A stretch of DNA of 6,148 nt from CBDULX01 sp965368175 (GCA_965368175.1 CBDULX010000183.1:1-6148); one strand, 5' to 3'; shown: positions 1 through 5,407, numbered from the stretch's first letter. The notes: generated by a model from the sequence alone, not told the origin. Made by a program: numbers and translations.

Positions 1-1
1 T

Positions 2-82
2 TATACAGATCGTGTATCTACCGATGATCGCTATGACTACACCAATAACATGATTATGGTAGGTGCTAAGTGGGAATACTAA
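2..82 (+). CDS. C-terminus of an outer-membrane beta-barrel protein (5' end outside window)
   Basis: Only the last 26 codons are present, in the frame beginning at base 2 and ending at a TAA at 80-82. The peptide reads YTDRVSTDDRYDYTNNMIMV and then GAKWEY. It is rich in Tyr, Asp and Asn, alternates polar and hydrophobic residues in its last ten positions, and ends in an aromatic residue. That pattern is the usual C-terminal beta-signal recognised by the BAM complex in Gram-negative outer-membrane proteins. The family cannot be told from so short a piece; a porin or a FadL-like channel is possible. The gene converges on soxA and shares the hairpin terminator just downstream. The reading frame is fairly secure because it stays open to the window edge and the two other forward frames do not give a similarly sensible end. 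Function beyond outer-membrane barrel is not claimed. Confidence 0.6.
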   Translation, partial: YTDRVSTDDRYDYTNNMIMVGAKWEY

Positions 83-112
83 AAAACATTGAATAAGGAA
101 ATTTGATGGAAT

Positions 113-143
113 AAAAAAAGCCCGATCATGGATCGGGCTTTTT
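113..143. terminator. Bidirectional intrinsic terminator between the barrel gene and soxA
   Basis: A perfect 9-bp stem, AGCCCGATC (119-127) pairing with GATCGGGCT (131-139), closes a 3-base loop. It is flanked by an A-run on the left (113-119) and a T-run on the right (139-143). It can therefore end transcription in both directions: the barrel gene on the plus strand (stop at 82) and the sox operon on the minus strand (soxA stop at 165). Confidence 0.9.
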
Positions 144-164
144 CTTGAGCAGGTAAATAATGCT

Positions 165-1022
165 TTATTTACGAACGCCCGGGCCATTCATAATTAGCCC
201 ATTACTCATGTAAGTATGGAAGTACTCAAGAGCACGATATTCTTCGCTCTGTGCTTTGAATGCTTTGGCTCGAACCTGTTTATTACAACCGCCATAACGA
301 CGTTGCAGTGTGCCCATGCCGTCACCTTTGCTACTGTCATTCGCCCATTTGTTCCGGTAAACCGGGAAGTGGGTAGTATGACCCAGCGCGGGGCTTAGTA
401 TATCAGCGCGTATGCTATTACCCGCGTTGCTCATATGACAATCCGCACAGGACATATTTAACTGGCCGCGTTTGGCATAGAAGTGACGTTTGCCACGCTC
501 ATACCATTTCATCGATTCAGCCGATGACAGTACATTCACATTACTTTTTTTACCTCTGGATTTAAAGGCAATATAAGCAGATACGTATGCTATGGGCCCA
601 GTTTTCCACTTTAATGCTTTTTCGCCATTGCTGGTACGGCATTCATTAATCGCCATTTCCAGTGTTATTACTTCATTGCGTGCAGTGTCGAAGTAAGGAA
701 AGTTCTGCTTAATACCCTTGTTCGCATTTGGGAAACAGTCGATATAACCTTTGCCATTTTTGAAGGGTGTATTGAACAGGGTTTCACCTTTATCAACATA
801 GATTTCATAAGGAGGGAAATCTTCAAATGCCTCCCATTGCTCGCGGGAAGCTTTATCAATTGAATACACACCATTTGTAAAATCCTGTAACGGTGTATCC
901 GGGAAACGATCCGTATAGAAACTACGGAAATCCTTCAGATCCTGTGATGGGCTGGCTGCCATGCTTAGCATGGGTGCAGCAAGCATCAAAAGTGCTGAAG
1001 CAATACCTACTAATCTTCTCAT
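165..1022 (-). CDS. soxA: SoxA, c-type cytochrome subunit of the SoxXA thiosulfate-conjugating complex (monohaem type)
   Basis: SoxA (285 aa) forms with SoxX the periplasmic SoxXA complex, which oxidatively joins thiosulfate to the SoxY carrier cysteine. Residues 1 to about 22 form a Sec signal peptide with an AxA-type end. One haem-binding motif, CADCH, is at residues 192-196. The conserved cysteine that ligates this haem and is modified at the active site fits C246 in RRYGGCN. The N-terminal half, which carries a second haem in some SoxA proteins, has no CXXCH. It has only C96 and C128, the arrangement known from monohaem SoxA, where such cysteines form a disulfide. The ATG at 1022 begins right at the signal peptide and has a weak AAAGG upstream. 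It is the last gene of soxXYZA, 35 bases after soxZ, and ends 22 bases before the terminator stem. Identification is by recognised motifs and operon context. Confidence 0.95.
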   Translation of the reverse strand: MRRLVGIASALLMLAAPMLSMAASPSQDLKDFRSFYTDRFPDTPLQDFTNGVYSIDKASREQWEAFEDFPPYEIYVDKGETLFNTPFKNGKGYIDCFPNANKGIKQNFPYFDTARNEVITLEMAINECRTSNGEKALKWKTGPIAYVSAYIAFKSRGKKSNVNVLSSAESMKWYERGKRHFYAKRGQLNMSCADCHMSNAGNSIRADILSPALGHTTHFPVYRNKWANDSSKGDGMGTLQRRYGGCNKQVRAKAFKAQSEEYRALEYFHTYMSNGLIMNGPGVRK

Positions 1023-1057
1023 AGTTAGTGCCTTTAATTATTTAATGGTCAAAAGTG

Positions 1058-1372
1058 TTACTTGATTTTGGCTTCAACTGAATCGCTTTTACCCTGGTTA
1101 TCAACCCAGGATATTTTCAGAACGTCGCCAGCACTACCACCCTTGAACTTAAATTTAAGGTACGGATTTTTGGAGATTGCTGTGCCCCAGAGTGCAGTTA
1201 TAACATTTTTACCATTATGCTCACAGGTTACTTCCTGAATGAAGTGAGCTGGAATTATCTCTTTGGTCTTTGAGTCTTTACGCAGACCGGTTTCCATAGG
1301 ATGGTTGATGAGTGTTTTAACTTCAGTCACGCCACCCTTGTTTTGCGCACGTACTCGCATATTATTCGCCAT
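1058..1372 (-). CDS. soxZ: SoxZ, partner subunit of the SoxYZ sulfur carrier
   Basis: SoxZ (104 aa from the chosen start) binds SoxY; the heterodimer carries sulfur intermediates during periplasmic thiosulfate oxidation. The protein has no signal peptide, as expected for the family, because SoxZ is exported folded together with Tat-dependent SoxY. It is a small beta-rich protein with the typical NHPMETGLRKD segment (residues 23-33) and a C-terminal part with KFKGGSAGD and SWVDNQGKSDS. One cysteine (C50) is present; no catalytic role is assumed. The open frame extends upstream to an ATG at 1411, inside soxY. The ATG at 1372 is preferred because GAGGA lies 7 bases ahead of it, the protein then begins in the usual SoxZ manner (MANNMRVRAQ), and overlap with soxY disappears. 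The gap after soxY is 22 bases and before soxA 35, so co-transcription is expected. Confidence 0.94.
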   Translation of the reverse strand: MANNMRVRAQNKGGVTEVKTLINHPMETGLRKDSKTKEIIPAHFIQEVTCEHNGKNVITALWGTAISKNPYLKFKFKGGSAGDVLKISWVDNQGKSDSVEAKIK

Positions 1373-1379
1373 GATTAAA

Positions 1380-1384
1380 TCCTC
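1380..1384 (-). promoter_or_regulatory. Ribosome binding site that fixes the soxZ start
   Basis: GAGGA on the minus strand lies 7 bases before the ATG at 1372. The alternative upstream ATG at 1411 is inside the soxY coding region and would add 13 residues not typical of SoxZ. Confidence 0.75.
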
Positions 1385-1394
1385 GTCTCTAAAA

Positions 1395-1865
1395 TTAACC
1401 GCCACAACCACCGATGGTGACTTTGACTTGTTTCTTGGTGCTGTATAATTTGCCGCCGGCTTTTACTACGACGACAACATCAGATGTTTTACCCATTTTG
1501 ATTCGGGTCACAACAAAACCTTCTGTGCCTTTACCAAGTTCAAAGCTTGCCGCTAATGGCGTTGCATTTTCAGCAACCATCAGAGTGATTGATTCAGTTC
1601 CGGCAATTTTACTGTTGATTTCGATGGGTACTACTGCACCATTCTCAGCGATATCGGGAGCCTTAAGTTTGATATCAGCGCTTTCAGTCGTGTCTGCACT
1701 ACCTATGGATGCGGTCATCGCAGCCTTAAAATCGGTCGCTTCAAAAGCGGCTTTTGGCCAGGCGGCTAAAACTGCACGAGGACTAATTAAACCAGCACTT
1801 ACAGCTACGCCAAAAGCGCCTGCAGTAGCGGATTTCTTTAAAAAACTTCTACGTGTCGTATTCAT
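1395..1865 (-). CDS. soxY: SoxY, sulfur-carrier subunit with C-terminal GGCGG arm
   Basis: SoxY (156 aa) is the covalent carrier of the Sox pathway: SoxXA attaches thiosulfate to its C-terminal cysteine and SoxB then releases sulfate. Two hallmarks are directly visible. The N-terminus is a Tat signal peptide, with twin arginines R5-R6 in TTRRSFLKK, a hydrophobic stretch to about residue 28 and an AxA-like cleavage region near residues 32-35. The C-terminus is IGGCGG, with the carrier cysteine C154 on the flexible swinging arm. Between them lies a beta-rich domain like that of SoxZ. There are no other cysteines, so C154 is the only possible carrier. Length is normal for the family. An AAGG lies about 10 bases ahead of the ATG at 1865. 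soxX ends 25 bases upstream and soxZ starts 22 bases downstream, matching SoxYZ heterodimer production from one transcript. Confidence 0.97.
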   Translation of the reverse strand: MNTTRRSFLKKSATAGAFGVAVSAGLISPRAVLAAWPKAAFEATDFKAAMTASIGSADTTESADIKLKAPDIAENGAVVPIEINSKIAGTESITLMVAENATPLAASFELGKGTEGFVVTRIKMGKTSDVVVVVKAGGKLYSTKKQVKVTIGGCGG

Positions 1866-1890
1866 TATGAAATTACCTTAAAAATTCTTT

Positions 1891-2262
1891 TTACAAAGAG
1901 TGGATAAACTCAACAACCTTATCGATTTCTGCTTTCGATAGAACTTCATGTGGACCAAATGGAGGCATGATAGTTACAGGGTTGCTTTTGCGTGAGTCAT
2001 AAATCTGTAAACGTAATACGTCTTTATCCGGGAATCGATCTTTCATTGCGATTAATGGTGGACCAATATTTCCGGCTAAACTGCCACCTGCTATCTGATG
2101 ACAGGCCAGACAATTCCCTTTCTTTCGATCGAAGGCGATGGCCTTTCCTTCCTCAATTGCAGTTGGTTCCGCATGGGTTATGGCTGGTATTGAGAAGGCA
2201 AGACTGCCCAGGAGCGCAGCGACAGATGTCGCTGTAGATATAGCTTTTGCGGTGTGCCGCAT
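1891..2262 (-). CDS. soxX: SoxX, small c-type cytochrome subunit of SoxXA
   Basis: SoxX (123 aa from the chosen start) is the monohaem electron-accepting partner of SoxA in the periplasm. A Sec signal peptide runs to about A31 (AITHA, then EPTAIEEG). The haem motif CLACH is at residues 51-55, followed by IAGGSLAGNIGPPL, which is typical of class I cytochrome c. M99 in TIMPPFG is the likely distal haem ligand. The protein ends with the usual amphipathic helix (KAEIDKVVEFIHSL). The open frame reaches an ATG at 2328, but that would put 22 extra residues before the signal peptide. The ATG at 2262 has GAGGAG six bases upstream and is preferred. It is the first gene of the soxXYZA operon, so the promoter should lie in 2263-2525. 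The protein is a short SoxX with no N-terminal extension beyond the signal peptide. Confidence 0.95.
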   Translation of the reverse strand: MRHTAKAISTATSVAALLGSLAFSIPAITHAEPTAIEEGKAIAFDRKKGNCLACHQIAGGSLAGNIGPPLIAMKDRFPDKDVLRLQIYDSRKSNPVTIMPPFGPHEVLSKAEIDKVVEFIHSL

Positions 2263-2268
2263 AATTAA

Positions 2269-2274
2269 CTCCTC
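2269..2274 (-). promoter_or_regulatory. Strong ribosome binding site that fixes the soxX start
   Basis: GAGGAG on the minus strand sits six bases before the ATG at 2262. This decides between that start, which begins directly with the signal peptide, and the longer frame from 2328. Confidence 0.85.
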
Positions 2275-2317
2275 AAAAACATTTGCATGGGTTAAGAGTA
2301 AAAAATGTAAGCACTCA

Positions 2318-2345
2318 GAAATATGCAATCCGTAATTTCTGTCAA
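2318..2345 (-). promoter_or_regulatory. Candidate sigma70 promoter of the soxXYZA operon
   Basis: On the minus strand a perfect -35 hexamer TTGACA (2345-2340) is followed after 16 bases by a weak -10, TATTTC (2323-2318). Transcription would start near 2311, giving a leader of about 49 bases before soxX. A second, weaker candidate in the same spacer is a perfect TATAAT at 2425-2420 without a recognisable -35. TTGCAT at 2283-2288 and ATGCAA at 2323-2328 form a short inverted repeat flanking the predicted start, which could be an operator or chance. This is pattern matching only. Confidence 0.4.
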
Positions 2346-2494
2346 AGAGGATAGGACTGGAAAAAAAAGCTTAGTTATTGCCTTGATCTCCGCCACATTC
2401 CTTATGAACGTACTCAACTATTATAATAAGTATTTTGAATGACATAGGATACTGAATGCTATGCGTATGGCAAGCAAAATTTAGTGATATCTCA

Positions 2495-2524
2495 CATGTT
2501 ACTTATGGGTAATATAAGAACATG
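2495..2524 (-). terminator. Hairpin just after the bepA stop codon, possible 3'-end or weak terminator
   Basis: CATGTT (2495-2500) pairs with AACATG (2519-2524), and CTTAT (2502-2506) with ATAAG (2514-2518). This makes an 11-bp stem with one bulged A at 2501 and a 7-base loop. It begins one base after the TAA of the bepA-like gene on the minus strand. No uninterrupted T-run follows, so it is not a textbook intrinsic terminator; it may protect the mRNA 3' end or be fortuitous. Confidence 0.35.
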
Positions 2525-2525
2525 C

Positions 2526-3953
2526 TTATTGATGATCCTGCCTGTAGTTGACAAGTGTTTCTTCCAGCATGTTTTTTCTGCTTTCTATGCGTTGTCGTGT
2601 TGATGCTTCAAGTTTTGGTAGCTTTAGTGCATTGTCCAGTTGCTGGAACGCTAACTTTATATAACCTTCCTGTTCGTACTGAAAGCTTGTAGCTTCCAGA
2701 GCCAGAGCTGTTTCGCCATTGCCGTGATAACTTTGAGCCAGGGTTTGATAAATTACCGGTTTCTTTTTGTATTGCAGCAATTGTCTTAAAAGTTCGATCG
2801 CTTTTGTATACTCGCCGGTCTGATTTAGTAACCGGGAATATTCAATGGTTACTGGAATATAATTGGGATAAATTGCATTAAGCCTGGATAACACACTACT
2901 GGCTTTGTCGATCTGCCTGTTTTTTAAATACCCCTGAGCCAGAGCAAGCTGAAACCAGGGATGATCATATTGTTTAATGATGGATTCAAGCACAGGGATC
3001 GCTTTCGCTGGCTGGTCATTGGCGAGAAGAGCGATGGCCAGCGTATAGTTGGTAACAATATTCTCTTTTGATTTAGTTATAGCCTGAATGTTTTGCACTA
3101 ATTTGTCTGGAGCTGAGCTGGAAATCACCAGGATCTGAGCTTTGGTCAGCTGGAAATTAAGGCTGTCACTGGGAAGTTTGTCATCGCTGCTAACTAAGCG
3201 GTTTTTGGCTTCAGCGATACGAGTAGAACTCAGAGGGTGAGTGCGTAAATATTCCATCTGGGCCAGCTGGTTATTTGATTCTGACTGTTCCAGCAGGGTT
3301 CCAAAAAAATCAGCCATACCCTGTGGGTTGATACCTGAATCACGCATCAGGGCTATACCCACACGGTCAGCCTCGTGTTCATTCTGTCGGGTAAAATTGA
3401 TTTGAGACTGCATCATAGCCGCAGTGCCACCGTAAATAATGGCCGCACCTGCATCAGGGTTCTGTGCGCCTATCAAAATACCTGCCAGGATGGTAGCGAA
3501 TACTGTAGCCGGTGAAGTGGTAGATTCGGTCATTGCCCTGGCAATATGGCGCTGAGTGACATGTGATATTTCGTGGGCCAGCACGCCTGCCAGTTCAGCT
3601 TCATTATCTGCCGCGAGAATCAGCCCACTGTGTATACCAATATAAGCGTCTGGCCCAGCAAAGGCATTGATGTTGGGGATCTTGAGGATGAAAAATTTAA
3701 ACTGGCTATCGGGTTTGTCGCTACGAGACACCAGCCTTTGCCCAAGGTCTTCAAGGTACTGACTGACCGTTAGTTCATCGATAAATTCCAGATTCGCCCT
3801 TAGCGCCTTATAAAAACTAAGGCCCATCTGTTTTTCTACTTTCGGTGAAAAATCTTGCTGCGTCGGGTCTCCCAGCTGGGGAAGTTCTGCCCGGGCCGGT
3901 GATAGCAACTGTAACAGGAATAATATAGCGAAACGGGAAATTAACTTGTGCAT
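2526..3953 (-). CDS. bepA: BepA-like M48 family zinc metalloprotease/chaperone with TPR-like C-terminal half
   Basis: BepA (formerly YfgC) is a periplasmic protease and chaperone that assists or degrades outer-membrane proteins such as LptD at the BAM complex. The protein is 475 aa, close to E. coli BepA (487 aa). Residues 1 to about 22 are a Sec signal peptide ending ARA. The M48 domain follows: zinc motif HEISH at 127-131, third ligand E194 in NEHEAD, and H239 in LRTHP, which matches the regulatory histidine of E. coli BepA. Residues about 145-182 are hydrophobic, as in the family's membrane-facing helix. From about 262 to the end the protein is helical with repeated TPR-like units (for example around 331-360 and 365-395). 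No clear Shine-Dalgarno precedes the ATG at 3953, and a weak -10-like TATTAA sits very close to it. A terminator separates it from dsrE2 upstream, so it is probably its own unit. Confidence 0.9.
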   Translation of the reverse strand: MHKLISRFAILFLLQLLSPARAELPQLGDPTQQDFSPKVEKQMGLSFYKALRANLEFIDELTVSQYLEDLGQRLVSRSDKPDSQFKFFILKIPNINAFAGPDAYIGIHSGLILAADNEAELAGVLAHEISHVTQRHIARAMTESTTSPATVFATILAGILIGAQNPDAGAAIIYGGTAAMMQSQINFTRQNEHEADRVGIALMRDSGINPQGMADFFGTLLEQSESNNQLAQMEYLRTHPLSSTRIAEAKNRLVSSDDKLPSDSLNFQLTKAQILVISSSAPDKLVQNIQAITKSKENIVTNYTLAIALLANDQPAKAIPVLESIIKQYDHPWFQLALAQGYLKNRQIDKASSVLSRLNAIYPNYIPVTIEYSRLLNQTGEYTKAIELLRQLLQYKKKPVIYQTLAQSYHGNGETALALEATSFQYEQEGYIKLAFQQLDNALKLPKLEASTRQRIESRKNMLEETLVNYRQDHQ

Positions 3954-4020
3954 TTTATGTTTAATAGAATCTGCCTGTTGAGTAGGTTAACTGATTAGAC
4001 GGGGAAATAGAAATTCAGTC

Positions 4021-4054
4021 AAAAAAAAACTGCGCATATTGCGCAGTTTTTTTT
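4021..4054. terminator. Strong intrinsic terminator downstream of dsrE2
   Basis: ACTGCGCA (4029-4036) pairs with TGCGCAGT (4040-4047) around a TAT loop. The A-run at 4021-4029 and T-run at 4047-4054 extend the stem and give a U-tract in either direction. On the minus strand it lies 24 bases after the dsrE2 stop (4078) and 68 bases ahead of the bepA-like start, so it isolates the two genes. Confidence 0.92.
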
Positions 4055-4077
4055 CACTTAATTTATTGTAATCGAAA

Positions 4078-4593
4078 TTAAATAAATAGTGACTGAGTCG
4101 CGTCTGAAGCTTCGTCGAAGTAAGTCGCTGCACCAACATAGTCCACGCCATCAATGAATTGAGTATGATCGTAGCCAAAAAGTTCAACCGTCATCTGACA
4201 GGCCATGAATTTAACTTCAGCTTCCTGGCACAGATCACGCAGCTCATCTATGGAGGCAACACCACAGTTAGCAATGGTTTTTTTCATTAATGTGGTCGCA
4301 ATACCGTCCATGAATGGAACATTCCACATAATGTTAGGAATTTTAGGACCGAAGTTGATTTTACGCAGCCATTTAGGTCCAAATGGCATCTTCATTGGCA
4401 TTTGTGGGTTGCCTGTAGGCGTAACACGCATTGAGCTGGTGTCTTTTAGTAACAGGTTCAGGCCATAGAAAGTGAAGAAAATAGAAACTTCCATACCCAG
4501 TGCAGCAGCAGTGCTTGCCAGGATGTAGGGGGGGTATGCCCAATCCAGCGTACCTTTAGTCGCGATAATGGTTAACTTGGGGTCGGCACTCAT
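4078..4593 (-). CDS. dsrE2: DsrE2-type sulfur carrier protein (DsrE/DsrF/DsrH-like family)
   Basis: This 171-aa protein matches the DsrE2 branch of the DsrE/DsrF/DsrH-like family. In sulfur oxidisers these are encoded near rhodanese and tusA genes and can carry persulfide sulfur in the cytoplasm. The N-terminus has the family's strand-helix start (LTIIATKGTLDWAYPPYIL, residues 7-25) and the hydrophobic EVSIFFTFYGLNLLLK (35-50). A Pro/Met-rich loop covers about 59-92. The C-terminal part has C110 (IANCGVAS), C122 (LRDLCQ) and C132 in the family motif ACQMTVELFGY; C132 is the most likely sulfur-bearing residue. The end GAATYFDEASDATQSLFI is typical. The ATG at 4593 has GAGGAG seven bases upstream (4606-4601). 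It stands alone between a terminator and a 406-base spacer facing a divergent rhodanese gene; tusA is not between them. Family assignment is solid; the exact partner is inferred. Confidence 0.88.
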   Translation of the reverse strand: MSADPKLTIIATKGTLDWAYPPYILASTAAALGMEVSIFFTFYGLNLLLKDTSSMRVTPTGNPQMPMKMPFGPKWLRKINFGPKIPNIMWNVPFMDGIATTLMKKTIANCGVASIDELRDLCQEAEVKFMACQMTVELFGYDHTQFIDGVDYVGAATYFDEASDATQSLFI

Positions 4594-4784
4594 GTTTCAT
4601 CTCCTCAGAAGCCAGTGCAATCCAGACGCTGATGCCAGACTGCTGACTCATAATACAAAAAAGTTAGTCGGTTGTATGAATTTTAAATACTTAAACATTA
4701 CCTTCGATTCGTCATAAAAGGCAAGCATTAAGGTACAAAACTTATTTATTATCATTGAATAATGAAGATTGATCAAGGGGTTAT

Positions 4785-4801
4785 ATTGTGTTGAAAACAA
4801 T
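4785..4801. repeat. Imperfect 17-base palindrome, candidate operator
   Basis: ATTGT (4785-4789) and ACAAT (4797-4801) form the arms, with TT/AA also matching inside, so 14 of the 16 bases flanking the central G are symmetrical. Its size and its place between two divergent genes fit a dimeric regulator site, but no known family's consensus is recognised. In AT-rich DNA chance symmetry is possible. Confidence 0.35.
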
Positions 4802-4806
4802 GAGGA

Positions 4807-4822
4807 AATAACTTAAGTTATT
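4807..4822. repeat. Perfect 16-base palindrome, candidate operator
   Basis: AATAACTTAAGTTATT reads the same on both strands. It lies 6 bases from the imperfect palindrome at 4785-4801 and about 180 bases before the rhodanese start, in the control region of two divergent genes. It could bind a regulator dimer or form a small cruciform; without loop bases it is a poor RNA hairpin. Confidence 0.45.
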
Positions 4823-4913
4823 GTTATTTATAAGAAACGGCACAAGATTTACGATATATTGAGAAATTAAAGGTATTTAATTTTTTAATATTCGATAAAA
4901 CTAATTTATCATG

Positions 4914-4979
4914 AGGAGGTTTTTTACATTGAGTATTTTGAAATTTGAGATAAATCAGTTAAAATTCGTATTTCATTAA
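4914..4979 (+). other. Perfect Shine-Dalgarno followed by a 16-codon reading frame (possible leader peptide)
   Basis: AGGAGGT (4914-4920) is an ideal ribosome binding site. Eight bases later a TTG (4929-4931) opens a frame of 16 codons, MSILKFEINQLKFVFH with the TTG read as Met, that ends at TAA 4977-4979, 20 bases before the rhodanese ATG. An ATG at 4911 in the same frame would give 22 codons but overlaps the SD itself. The candidate rhodanese promoter (4938-4965) falls inside the frame, so translation would require an upstream start of transcription. The peptide resembles nothing known to me. It may be a leader peptide or a chance match. Confidence 0.25.
4938..4965 (+). promoter_or_regulatory. 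Candidate sigma70 promoter of the rhodanese gene
   Basis: TTGAAA (4938-4943, five of six consensus bases) and TAAAAT (4960-4965, five of six) are 16 bases apart. Transcription would begin near 4972, giving a leader of about 28 bases that contains the AGGTGA ribosome binding site (4990-4995). It is the best-scoring promoter-like pattern I see in the spacer, although AT-rich DNA yields such matches easily. Confidence 0.5.
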
Positions 4980-4999
4980 TTCCTTATATAGGTGATCGT

Positions 5000-5320
5000 A
5001 TGTTTTCAATCAAGGAACTGGATGCGGCCACGCTCAAGGCCTATCTGGACGAAGGTAAGAATATTCGTTTGCTGGATGTTCGCAGTATTGCTGAAATGGG
5101 CGCGGGTATGATACCCAATGCCGAAAAACTGCCATTGCATACTCTACCTGTGAGATTGAATGAAATCGAAAATGGTGACATGTGTATTTTGTATTGTCGC
5201 AGTGGTGCCCGGTCTGCCCAGGGTGTTGGTTTTATGGCGGCCCAGGGCTTCGATAATGTTTACAACCTGCGCGGTGGTGTAATTGCCTGGCAACAAAATG
5301 GATTCTCCCTGGTAGCCTGA
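5000..5320 (+). CDS. Single-domain rhodanese (sulfurtransferase)
   Basis: This 106-aa protein is a stand-alone rhodanese domain, the size of GlpE-type enzymes. Rhodaneses take sulfane sulfur onto an active-site cysteine as a persulfide and pass it to a thiol acceptor. The active-site loop is C66-RSGARS-72, a common functional loop; the LLDVRS motif (24-29) and the C-terminal NLRGGVIAWQ motif (89-98) are both intact. A second cysteine, C62, lies four residues before the catalytic one. There is no signal peptide, so it should be cytoplasmic. The ATG at 5000 has AGGTGA four bases upstream. It is monocistronic, with a promoter candidate just upstream and a strong terminator after it. The nearest neighbour is the divergent dsrE2 gene; rhodanese and DsrE2 proteins are known partners in cytoplasmic sulfur relay of other sulfur oxidisers, so the same role is inferred here. 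Its physiological donor is unknown. Confidence 0.93.
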   Translation: MFSIKELDAATLKAYLDEGKNIRLLDVRSIAEMGAGMIPNAEKLPLHTLPVRLNEIENGDMCILYCRSGARSAQGVGFMAAQGFDNVYNLRGGVIAWQQNGFSLVA

Positions 5321-5345
5321 TTTAGTTTTTATAAATAATGTTATA

Positions 5346-5385
5346 AAAAAGCGCCCGGTGATGGATAATCACCGGGCATTTTTTT
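5346..5385 (+). terminator. Strong intrinsic terminator after the rhodanese gene
   Basis: A perfect 10-bp GC-rich stem, GCCCGGTGAT (5353-5362) with ATCACCGGGC (5368-5377), closes a 5-base loop and is followed by seven Ts (5379-5385). A-residues at 5346-5350 precede it. It lies 32 bases after the rhodanese stop and insulates the outer-membrane protein gene downstream. Confidence 0.93.
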
Positions 5386-5407
5386 GCCTGAAATTTAAGG
5401 GTAAAAA

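Larger units (their letters stand above)
4594..4999. other. AT-rich divergent spacer between dsrE2 and the rhodanese gene
   Basis: This 406-base stretch has no gene of ordinary length and becomes very AT-rich from about 4660. It should carry the promoters of both flanking divergent genes. Visible items are a good promoter for the rhodanese (4938-4965), a perfect Shine-Dalgarno without an assigned gene (4914-4920), two palindromes (4785-4801 and 4807-4822) and the palindrome TTGATCAA at 4769-4776. For dsrE2 two weak minus-strand promoters are possible: TTGATC/GATAAT with a 17-base gap (4776-4748) and a TATTAT -10 near 4650-4655 with a poor -35. Neither is convincing alone. Confidence 0.7.

Noticed and set aside
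205..1022. Plus-strand frames opposite soxA (216-398) and a second minus-strand frame within it (668-874)
   Set aside because: They lie inside soxA, whose haem motif and length leave no doubt about the coding frame; no ribosome binding site or family resemblance is seen.
1414..1881. 155-codon open frame on the plus strand opposite soxY
   Set aside because: It mirrors soxY almost exactly, has low-complexity Ala/Thr/Ser-rich translation and no ribosome binding site. soxY is certain from its Tat signal and GGCGG end.
2262..2328. Longer N-terminus for SoxX starting at 2328
   Set aside because: The extra 22 residues precede an otherwise normal signal peptide, and GAGGAG is correctly placed only for the ATG at 2262. 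The predicted promoter -10 also lies at 2323-2318, downstream of that ATG.
3987..4187. 66-codon minus-strand frame across the dsrE2 3' end
   Set aside because: It runs through the strong terminator hairpin at 4021-4054 and overlaps dsrE2 out of frame, so it is a shadow.
4769..4776. TTGATCAA as a possible FNR/CRP-type site
   Set aside because: The FNR consensus needs four bases between TTGAT and ATCAA; here the half-sites overlap, so it is only an 8-base palindrome expected often by chance.
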